Shown one piece after another: positions 56,101-64,000 of a DNA stretch of 64,000 bases. The notes beneath the pieces are model-generated. The model did no database searches and was not told where the DNA came from. It was given only the letters and a program-made list of their open reading frames with translations. Source of the stretch: Desmodesmus armatus (Eukaryota > Chlorophyta > Chlorophyceae > Sphaeropleales > Scenedesmaceae); contig VIIQ02000759.1 of the NCBI GenBank assembly GCA_007449985.2, positions 184,002 to 248,001 of the forward strand. Reading direction: 5' to 3'. The position numbers were made by a program, and so were the translations under genes. The stretch's first letter is position 1. The number at the start of each line of letters is the position of its first letter.

Positions 56101-57005
56101 TGTTCAGGGCAGCAGCAGCAGCAGCATGCACACGGTAGTGAGCCACATAAGCATAGACAGGCCCAAATGAGCATAGACGGGCCCAAACAACGCTACTGGA
56201 GCCGTCCTGTCAGCACCCCCCTCCTCCCATACACCCACCCACCCACCCTCTCCAACCCCAACCCCTCATTCTGACAACAAGATTTTGTTCGAAATGCGCC
56301 ACATGCAGGGGTCCTCCTACCTTAACTTTTCCTCCTACCTTAACTTTTTCCTTGAGCTCCTTGCTGCCAGCAGAGTGGTGCTCAGCCTGTGCCAGCTGGG
56401 ACCGCAGGGCACCAACGTTGGACGCAGCAGCTGAGGCTGTTGCCTGCAAGTGGGCCACCTGGCAGCAGCATTGCAGGAGGCACACACTCCTTCAAGTCAG
56501 TAAGCTCGCATCCAACTATGCACGGCTGATATGTCGCAGCCATGCCGCTACCAATACCTATCATGGGTATGGTTAGTGTAAAGTAGCGTAGGGTTAGGGT
56601 TGACGGTTGGGGTATGATGACATGTCTGCAACTTCAGCCCCACCTTGCAGTCCTGCGTGCGGTCTGGCCACCTAGCAACAGACATGCGTCAGGCAGGAAG
56701 GCACACCTCATGACCCGTCACCATGCTCCCGGTCACAACACAATAACTTGCCTGCTGCCACATCATGCTGCCTGTCACAACACAACAACATGCCTGCTGC
56801 CCAAACTGCATGTGCTTCTTCCCTTCTGACACTTCCCGGCTTGAGCCGCACAGAAAGCCTACCCAACACTGTTCTGCTGCCCTTTCACTCATACCTGTGC
56901 GTCTTTGTCCTGCAGCAGCTTGACGAGCCGTTGTATCTCCTCCTCCAGTTCGCCCTGCTGGGCCAGCAGCAGGTCGTTCTCTGTCTCAAGCAGCTCCAAG
57001 CGCTC
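49864..57005 (-). CDS. Long coiled-coil protein, C-terminal 673 aa (12 exons; 5' end not found)
   Basis: Exons: 57005-56895, 56458-56339, 56092-55949, 55598-55458, 54698-54588, 54164-54018, 53657-53501, 53090-52948, 52671-52348, 51573-51448, 50656-50540 and 50244-49864. All phases fit. The peptide is almost continuous heptad-type sequence: ERLELLETENDLLLAQQGEL; KAMRAMEGRLAEYQAKDTE; VYLRIKAAMELAEEARLERD; ARLARDKASLTAELTTLRDE; QRDDVAQRLDSFKRAAARA; GQLERAHLDKHKAQRQRDSL. It ends in a poly-Ala, Ser-rich and poly-Gln tail. Family not identified; centrosomal, basal-body, flagellar or Golgi scaffold proteins look like this. The first listed exon has a CCCCGCAG acceptor, so more 5' exons must exist, but upstream only the 2508-bp array is seen. 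Exon 2 has two donors 18 nt apart, in frame (56339 and further downstream). Exons 1, 2 and 4-6 and others are phase 0, so skipping keeps the frame. Confidence 0.75.
50785..50815 (-). repeat. Upstream copy of the 5' edge of coiled-coil exon 11
   Basis: CTGCCGCTGTTTCAGGAGCT and GGAGGCCAC repeat the acceptor and first codons of the exon starting at 50656. Homology is limited to about 40 bp. Confidence 0.75.
51828..52290 (-). repeat. Two duplicate coiled-coil modules after exon 9, possibly usable exons
   Basis: The end of exon 9 (52348) is repeated as 52290-52090 and about 52020-51828. Copy 2 has an acceptor-like GTGTGCAG before 52266 and donor GTGAGT after 52090; 52266-52090 is 59 codons, phase 0-0, with no stop (LERALAACDKAVADAGEMM, KEGLLGEWKKEAQL). 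Copy 3 is also open in the same frame and ends in donor GTGAGG. Unlike most edge copies these look protein-conserved, so they may be real alternative or additional exons. Confidence 0.75.
53105..53305 (-). repeat. Two upstream copies of the acceptor and start of exon 8 (coiled-coil gene)
   Basis: The block TGCAGGTCGGCTGCGTGCTG followed by AGATGCTG or AGGTG, functional at 53090, recurs with starts near 53150 and 53290. Intron sequence between them (GTTGCTGTGTGTTGCTGTGC type) is also repeated. Confidence 0.8.
54187..54245. repeat. (GAGT)n-type short tandem repeat
   Basis: GAAGGAGTGAAGGAGTGAAT followed by GAGTGAGTGAGTGAGAAAGT and related units, in the intron just upstream of coiled-coil exon 6. 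Confidence 0.85.
54800..54960 (-). repeat. Two upstream copies of the 5' edge of exon 5 (coiled-coil gene)
   Basis: GTGTACCTGCGCATCAAGGC then GGCAATGGAGCT, functional at 54698, recurs at about 54842 and 54955, each after TGCAG. The farther copy extends through GCAGAGGAGGCACAGCC; the nearer one breaks off earlier. Confidence 0.88.
55295..55405 (-). repeat. Downstream copy of exon 4 sequence (coiled-coil gene)
   Basis: CTGCGTGTTGAGGCTGACAG then CCTGTGCAAGGCCATGAG repeats exon 4 (55598-55458) with several changes that break the frame. It lies between exon 4 and exon 5 and is preceded (minus strand) by AAACCCTAAACCCCC, a telomere-like motif. Confidence 0.8.
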
Positions 57006-57029
57006 CTGCGGGGTTGCGCGGCAAGCACC

Positions 57030-57232
57030 AAGGAGGGAGGGAGGGAGGGAGGGAGGGGGAGGGAGGGAAAGCGTGGCCGAGCACTGGCTTGAACGTACAA
57101 GTCATGCACATGCAAGGGGCAGCAGTAACGCTAGGCTCAAAAGGACAGGCATCAGACAGGAGAGGGCGGCCAAATACACACTCCGAGGCAAGTGGGAGCA
57201 TTTGACATCCCCCCCCCCCCCCCCCCCCCCCC
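57030..57232. repeat. (AGGG)n tract and a 24-C homopolymer next to the array
   Basis: 57032-57068 is AGGGAGGGAGGG-type sequence just upstream of the first recognised coiled-coil exon. 57209-57232 is a run of 24 C, 14 bp before the 2508-bp array begins. Confidence 0.95.
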
Positions 57233-57246
57233 GCGTGCCAGCTGTC

Positions 57247-57935
57247 CAGTGGGTTCGGAAATGTTTTCCCACCCCCGCACGTACACACAAACTAGAGACA
57301 TATGGCTATCAGGAACTGTGCTTAAGTCGTGGCGAAAGTGTTTGTATGACGAGTTATAGCAATTTACGGATGGCCCTCCCCACGCTCTGCGTCCGAGAGC
57401 CTTTTACAGCTTCTGGGGCTCTGGCAGGGCCAGCTGAGCCTCGGAAAATAATTTCTGTTGTTTTTTGGGCTTGCGGCCGTGCCTGCTGAGGGTCTGATTG
57501 TCTTTTTGATGCTGCTGTGCAGCTTTCTGCTGCTCTGCCTGACTTGCTTTGGCTTCTGTGTGCCACACGATTCCATAGTCTGTTTTCGACAGGGACTAAA
57601 GTTGAGGACATCGATGCATCTGTTTTTGTAAGGCAGCACCCCTCTGTGCTGCAGTAATTTTGTAAAAGTGTGTGTGTAGTGTGCAGTGCTGCCCAGTTTC
57701 TCCTGCTTAGAATGCCTGATCAGGCACCGGCACTGGTCAAAGTGTGACATTCAAACATCTGTTACTTCAACGGTTTCAACGGCCTGCTCTGTGCTCAGTG
57801 CCAGCTGGCCTGCCAGGCACTACAGGGTGTAGGAGCAGTAGGAAAGAAACAGCTTGCGAGGCTTTGGTCAGCGCAGGACACGCACGGTGAAAATAGCAGC
57901 CCCAGCTGTCTGGAAAAACATTTCCGAACCCACTG
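57247..57935. mobile_element. 689-bp element with terminal inverted repeats (array copy 1)
   Basis: Left end CAGTGGGTTCGGAAATGTTT followed by TCCC; right end, reverse-complemented, CAGTGGGTTCGGAAATGTTT followed by TTCC. The CAGTG…CACTG termini recall non-autonomous DNA transposons (hAT-like ends are CAG-type), but no 8-bp target duplication is seen: the left flank is CAGCTGTC, the right ATGCGGGA. No transposase frame. Confidence 0.72.
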
Positions 57936-59754
57936 ATGCGGGACCGGTGACAGCCGGTTTGTGAATTTGTCATGACGTCGTCCTGCACCTGTTTTGCCGG
58001 CTCTGCGGTGCCTCCATCACATAGGAAAGATCAATCATCATCGTTTGAGTGCGATCTGAGGCCTGGGCAGTGCTTCGCGACTATACTGCTCTGCTGTTTG
58101 TGCCAAGATCTGGGCTGCAGCAGAGGGCACTTCTGTATGTTGAACGCAAATGCAGTCTCGTTTGCACACATCTGATACTTATATCAAAGGCAATGTTTTG
58201 CAAGCCCCACAGCCCCAGCACAGCTGCATGCAGCAGGCGAGCATGACAGCTGGCAACAGTGCAAGCAAGATGGCAGCCAAGTGCTATTGCAGCACACACA
58301 GGAGTTGCTGGAGTCCGTCACCTGTCTGCAACGATATGGAGGAAGTACGGGGTCCCAGAAATGGGCTGATCAGGCGAAGCTGAGTTTCAGTGCAAGTGCA
58401 GTATCAGCGAGGCCCTTCCAGGCTGTTGGCCAATTGTGTGCCAGCAGGTAAGCAATGGGCATTGAGGAAGCATGCAGGAACGGTATTCACATGCTAGAAG
58501 ATACTTGCAAGTTGACTGGTTCGGGATTGCAGCCACACAGCAGCTGTCTTGAAGACTTGTGACTTGCAGCAGGTCCCTAGCCTCTACGTGCCGACACATG
58601 CAGCATGTGACACCAGCAGCAGCAGCTGCATTGCAGACCCCAGCCCTAGCTAGCACACTATAGAGCCTTCTTGTCACAGAAGCAGCATGCACGGCACATT
58701 TCAGCAGCAACCAGTACCAATCAGGTGGCTGTGTTTTTCTGCCTGTCTGCAAGGTGGTTGATGCAAGCGCAGCAGCGCCTCACATTTGGGAGGTGTTGAC
58801 AAGGCCATGTGCAGGCAACCAGTTGCAATATGGTGTTGCTTTGAACCACAAAGTAAGTCCAGCACAGCTGTCTCTAGCGCGCAGGACAGCATCAGTCGTT
58901 GGGCCACATGCATGTACAACCCCCCTTGCAAGTACAAGTGCTGTGCAACAGCAGAGCATTGCACGAGCTGTGCGGGCCAGCTGCAGCATGGGGTGGTGGC
59001 AATGTGCAGTACTAGATGCCTGCCAGACGCAGCAGATCTCTGCACGCATGCCAAACTGGCAGAGTAAGTGCAGGTGCCACCTCCTCTATGTTGCAAGTCC
59101 GCATGGACTGAGTCCTCAACCATGCAGCAGCCGTCGATGGCGGCATGCCTCACTGTTTGTGTGGCCCTAAGGCTGTCTACACACCCAGTCTTGAGCAGCC
59201 GTTCTAGCCTCCCTTGCTGACTGAGGTCCCGTATGCTGCTGCTACCTGCAGGTGACCTTCCCAAAGGGGGGTCAGAGGTCGCATTGACATCAAGCTGCGT
59301 GCAGCCTTCCGAATCAGGCGCCACCCATTGCAGCTTGTTGGTGTTGTGTGGCTCAGCATCTGCAGCTGTCGGGTTGTTCACGTGCATGCCCCTCCTTGTC
59401 GGAGGGGGTGCAGTACTGTACAAAATCTGTTGGTGGCTTGGGCAGTGGGCAAGCGGTGAAGCTTGCAGAACGACCCTGATTTTGTTGTTCTAGCAAAATG
59501 CATTGAAGGTTGTCACTGTTGCATGTATACTGCCTTTGGGGCCAGCAAAGCTTGCTGCTGTGTTGTACGCACATTGGTGTCACTGTACCCCATTCTGGGC
59601 AAGGGGCCATTGGAGCCAAAATGGGGCCGTTGGTGCCTACGCGCACAGGCCACAAGTCAGCCTCAATTGTGGTGTGTGGTCTTGCCCTAGTGAGTTGTGC
59701 ATGGTGCCAGGGTGGCACGTCCATTTGGCCGGCGGATGGCAACTGCGCCCAGAT

Positions 59755-60443
59755 CAGTGGGTTCGGAAATGTTTTCCCACCCCCGCACGTACACACAAAC
59801 TAGAGACATATGGCTATCAGGAACTGTGCTTAAGTCGTGGCGAAAGTGTTTGTATGACGAGTTATAGCAATTTACGGATGGCCCTCCCCACGCTCTGCGT
59901 CCGAGAGCCTTTTACAGCTTCTGGGGCTCTGGCAGGGCCAGCTGAGCCTCGGAAAATAATTTCTGTTGTTTTTTGGGCTTGCGGCCGTGCCTGCTGAGGG
60001 TCTGATTGTCTTTTTGATGCTGCTGTGCAGCTTTCTGCTGCTCTGCCTGACTTGCTTTGGCTTCTGTGTGCCACACGATTCCATAGTCTGTTTTCGACAG
60101 GGACTAAAGTTGAGGACATCGATGCATCTGTTTTTGTAAGGCAGCACCCCTCTGTGCTGCAGTAATTTTGTAAAAGTGTGTGTGTAGTGTGCAGTGCTGC
60201 CCAGTTTCTCCTGCTTAGAATGCCTGATCAGGCACCGGCACTGGTCAAAGTGTGACATTCAAACATCTGTTACTTCAACGGTTTCAACGGCCTGCTCTGT
60301 GCTCAGTGCCAGCTGGCCTGCCAGGCACTACAGGGTGTAGGAGCAGTAGGAAAGAAACAGCTTGCGAGGCTTTGGTCAGCGCAGGACACGCACGGTGAAA
60401 ATAGCAGCCCCAGCTGTCTGGAAAAACATTTCCGAACCCACTG
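59755..60443. mobile_element. 689-bp inverted-repeat element (array copy 2)
   Basis: Identical to 57247-57935 as far as I can read. The left flank here is the spacer end GCGCCCAGAT, which extends the inverted match by AT. Confidence 0.72.
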
Positions 60444-62262
60444 ATGCGGGACCGGTGACAGCCGGTTTGTGAATTTGTCATGACGTCGTCCTGCACCTGT
60501 TTTGCCGGCTCTGCGGTGCCTCCATCACATAGGAAAGATCAATCATCATCGTTTGAGTGCGATCTGAGGCCTGGGCAGTGCTTCGCGACTATACTGCTCT
60601 GCTGTTTGTGCCAAGATCTGGGCTGCAGCAGAGGGCACTTCTGTATGTTGAACGCAAATGCAGTCTCGTTTGCACACATCTGATACTTATATCAAAGGCA
60701 ATGTTTTGCAAGCCCCACAGCCCCAGCACAGCTGCATGCAGCAGGCGAGCATGACAGCTGGCAACAGTGCAAGCAAGATGGCAGCCAAGTGCTATTGCAG
60801 CACACACAGGAGTTGCTGGAGTCCGTCACCTGTCTGCAACGATATGGAGGAAGTACGGGGTCCCAGAAATGGGCTGATCAGGCGAAGCTGAGTTTCAGTG
60901 CAAGTGCAGTATCAGCGAGGCCCTTCCAGGCTGTTGGCCAATTGTGTGCCAGCAGGTAAGCAATGGGCATTGAGGAAGCATGCAGGAACGGTATTCACAT
61001 GCTAGAAGATACTTGCAAGTTGACTGGTTCGGGATTGCAGCCACACAGCAGCTGTCTTGAAGACTTGTGACTTGCAGCAGGTCCCTAGCCTCTACGTGCC
61101 GACACATGCAGCATGTGACACCAGCAGCAGCAGCTGCATTGCAGACCCCAGCCCTAGCTAGCACACTATAGAGCCTTCTTGTCACAGAAGCAGCATGCAC
61201 GGCACATTTCAGCAGCAACCAGTACCAATCAGGTGGCTGTGTTTTTCTGCCTGTCTGCAAGGTGGTTGATGCAAGCGCAGCAGCGCCTCACATTTGGGAG
61301 GTGTTGACAAGGCCATGTGCAGGCAACCAGTTGCAATATGGTGTTGCTTTGAACCACAAAGTAAGTCCAGCACAGCTGTCTCTAGCGCGCAGGACAGCAT
61401 CAGTCGTTGGGCCACATGCATGTACAACCCCCCTTGCAAGTACAAGTGCTGTGCAACAGCAGAGCATTGCACGAGCTGTGCGGGCCAGCTGCAGCATGGG
61501 GTGGTGGCAATGTGCAGTACTAGATGCCTGCCAGACGCAGCAGATCTCTGCACGCATGCCAAACTGGCAGAGTAAGTGCAGGTGCCACCTCCTCTATGTT
61601 GCAAGTCCGCATGGACTGAGTCCTCAACCATGCAGCAGCCGTCGATGGCGGCATGCCTCACTGTTTGTGTGGCCCTAAGGCTGTCTACACACCCAGTCTT
61701 GAGCAGCCGTTCTAGCCTCCCTTGCTGACTGAGGTCCCGTATGCTGCTGCTACCTGCAGGTGACCTTCCCAAAGGGGGGTCAGAGGTCGCATTGACATCA
61801 AGCTGCGTGCAGCCTTCCGAATCAGGCGCCACCCATTGCAGCTTGTTGGTGTTGTGTGGCTCAGCATCTGCAGCTGTCGGGTTGTTCACGTGCATGCCCC
61901 TCCTTGTCGGAGGGGGTGCAGTACTGTACAAAATCTGTTGGTGGCTTGGGCAGTGGGCAAGCGGTGAAGCTTGCAGAACGACCCTGATTTTGTTGTTCTA
62001 GCAAAATGCATTGAAGGTTGTCACTGTTGCATGTATACTGCCTTTGGGGCCAGCAAAGCTTGCTGCTGTGTTGTACGCACATTGGTGTCACTGTACCCCA
62101 TTCTGGGCAAGGGGCCATTGGAGCCAAAATGGGGCCGTTGGTGCCTACGCGCACAGGCCACAAGTCAGCCTCAATTGTGGTGTGTGGTCTTGCCCTAGTG
62201 AGTTGTGCATGGTGCCAGGGTGGCACGTCCATTTGGCCGGCGGATGGCAACTGCGCCCAGAT

Positions 62263-62950
62263 CAGTGGGTTCGGAAATGTTTTCCCACCCCCGCACGTAC
62301 ACACAAACTAGAGACATATGGCTATCAGGAACTGTGCTTAAGTCGTGGCGAAAGTGTTTGTATGACGAGTTATAGCAATTTACGGATGGCCCTCCCCACG
62401 CTCTGCGTCCGAGAGCCTTTTACAGCTTCTGGGGCTCTGGCAGGGCCAGCTGAGCCTCGGAAAATAATTTCTGTTGTTTTTTGGGCTTGCGGCCGTGCCT
62501 GCTGAGGGTCTGATTGTCTTTTTGATGCTGCTGTGCAGCTTTCTGCTGCTCTGCCTGACTTGCTTTGGCTTCTGTGTGCCACACGATTCCATAGTCTGTT
62601 TTCGACAGGGACTAAAGTTGAGGACATCGATGCATCTGTTTTTGTAAGGCAGCACCCCTCTGTGCTGCAGTAATTTTGTAAAGTGTGTGTGTAGTGTGCA
62701 GTGCTGCCCAGTTTCTCCTGCTTAGAATGCCTGATCAGGCACCGGCACTGGTCAAAGTGTGACATTCAAACATCTGTTACTTCAACGGTTTCAACGGCCT
62801 GCTCTGTGCTCAGTGCCAGCTGGCCTGCCAGGCACTACAGGGTGTAGGAGCAGTAGGAAAGAAACAGCTTGCGAGGCTTTGGTCAGCGCAGGACACGCAC
62901 GGTGAAAATAGCAGCCCCAGCTGTCTGGAAAAACATTTCCGAACCCACTG
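62263..62950. mobile_element. 689-bp inverted-repeat element (array copy 3, one base shorter)
   Basis: Same ends as the other copies. One A is missing in the AAAAG run at about 62685 compared with copies 1 and 2. Confidence 0.7.
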
Positions 62951-64000
62951 ATGCGGGACCGGTGACAGCCGGTTTGTGAATTTGTCATGACGTCGTCCTG
63001 CACCTGTTTTGCCGGCTCTGCGGTGCCTCACATAGGAAAGATCAATCATCATCGTTTGAGTGCGATCTGAGGCCTGGGCAGTGCTTCGCGACTATACTGC
63101 TCTGCTGTTTGTGCCAAGATCTGGGCTGCAGCAGAGGGCACTTCTGTATGTTGAACGCAAATGCAGTCTCGTTTGCACACATCTGATACTTATATCAAAG
63201 GCAATGTTTTGCAAGCCCACAGCCCCAGCACAGCTGCATGCAGCAGGCGAGCATGACAGCTGGCAACAGTGCAAGCAAGATGGCAGCCAAGTGCTATTGC
63301 AGCACACACAGGAGTTGTGGAGTCCGTCACCTGTCTGCAACGATATGGAGGAAGTACGGGGTCCCAGAAATGGGCTGATCAGGCGAAGCTGAGTTTCAGT
63401 GCAAGTGCAGTATCAGCGAGGCCCTTCAGGCTGTTGGCCAATTGTGTGCCAGCAGGTAAGCAATGGGCATTGAGGAAGCATGCAGGAACGGTATTCACAT
63501 GCTAGAAGATACTTGCAAGTTGACTGGTTCGGGATTGCAGCCACACAGCAGCTGTCTTGAAGACTTGTGACTTGCAGCAGGTCCCTAGCCTCTACGTGCC
63601 GACACATGCAGCATGTGACACCAGCGAGCAGCAGCTGCATTGCAGACCCCAGCCCTAGCTAGCACATATAGAGCCTTCTTGTCACAGAAGCAGCATGCAC
63701 GGCACATTTCAGCAGCAACCAGTACCAATCAGGTGGCTGTGTTTTTCTGCCTGTCTGCAAGGTGGTTTGCAAGCGCAGCAGCGCCTCACATTTGGGAGGT
63801 GTTGACAAGGCCATGTGCAGGCAACCAGTTGCAATATGGTTGCTTTGAACACAAAGTAAGTCCAGCACAGCTGTCTCAGCGCGCAGGACAGCATCAGTCG
63901 TTGGGCCACATGCATGTACAACCCCCCTTGCAAGTACAAGTGCTGTGCAACAGCAGAGCATTGCACGAGCTGTGCGGGGCCAGCTGCAGCATGGGGTGGG

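Larger units (their letters stand above)
57247..64000. repeat. 2508-bp tandem array, 2.7 copies seen, running off the window
   Basis: Copies start at 57247, 59755 and 62263 (exact 2508-bp period); the third is cut by the window end. Copies 1 and 2 appear identical; copy 3 has about a dozen small indels, denser toward 64000. Each unit is a 689-bp inverted-repeat-bounded segment plus a spacer of about 1819 bp. Open frames inside (up to 240 codons) do not resemble known proteins and overlap on both strands, so I do not call genes. Sequence left of 57247 is unrelated to the end of the unit, so the array starts exactly at the inverted-repeat terminus. Confidence 0.97.

Noticed and set aside
58701..59423. 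240-codon minus-strand frame in the array unit, repeated in the next copy
   Set aside because: No recognisable domain, overlaps other open frames on the plus strand, is broken by small indels in copy 3 and has no splice or start context that stands out.
1..64000. tRNA, rRNA or snRNA genes
   Set aside because: No cloverleaf with A/B boxes, no rRNA core motif and no snRNA-like block was recognised by eye; a covariance-model scan would be needed to exclude small ones.

Overview
This window is nuclear DNA from a eukaryote, most likely a chlorophyte green alga of the class Chlorophyceae. The evidence is: dense GT-AG introns (some GC-AG) in every gene; TGTAA poly(A) motifs; long CAG/GCN tracts coding for poly-Gln and poly-Ala; TTTAGGG-type telomere-like motifs scattered in introns; and an RRA-like (GT77) arabinosyltransferase beside a large beta-helix/multi-pass membrane protein of a kind I associate with green algae. 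There are no operons, Shine-Dalgarno sites, CRISPR arrays or recognisable tRNA/rRNA genes.

I reconstructed six multi-exon genes by matching splice phases. (1) 14-7274, minus: an about 1525-aa Gln/Ala-rich, probably nuclear protein of unknown function; its 3' end is at the window edge. (2) 9673-14343, minus: a 414-aa type II Golgi GT77 arabinosyltransferase, RRA type, seven exons, with an apparent 1-nt deletion in exon 2. (3) 16739-24939, plus: an about 1779-aa Ala-rich, RGR/AT-hook-rich protein with a CxxC-x5-CxxC motif. (4) 26360-32462, plus: MAK16, a 60S ribosome-assembly factor, six exons. (5) 36289-47033, plus: a 1137-aa protein with signal peptide, beta-helix, Cys-rich region and about 8 membrane segments, 13 exons. 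(6) 49864-57005, minus: the C-terminal 12 exons (673 aa) of a long coiled-coil protein whose 5' end is not found. From 57247 to the window end lies a tandem array of a 2508-bp unit; each unit starts with a 689-bp segment bounded by inverted repeats.

The most unusual property of the window is that exon edges in all six genes have been tandemly duplicated together with adjoining intron sequence, two to six copies each. Copies of exon starts lie upstream in the intron and copies of exon ends lie downstream. Many copies keep usable splice sites and decay with distance from the exon in use. At least two copies are phase-symmetric and could be spliced in without breaking the frame. Other notable structures are a dispersed element of about 1.1-1.3 kb (one copy in a MAK16 intron, with a recognisable 'empty site'), chains of short odd-length palindromes that seem to have grown by fold-back copying, a 56-bp palindromic telomere-motif array between two divergent promoters, and two fold-back elements inside introns of the membrane-protein gene.

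No functional cluster is apparent: the genes have separate promoters and span cell-wall glycosylation, ribosome assembly, cell surface and presumed chromatin/cytoskeletal roles.
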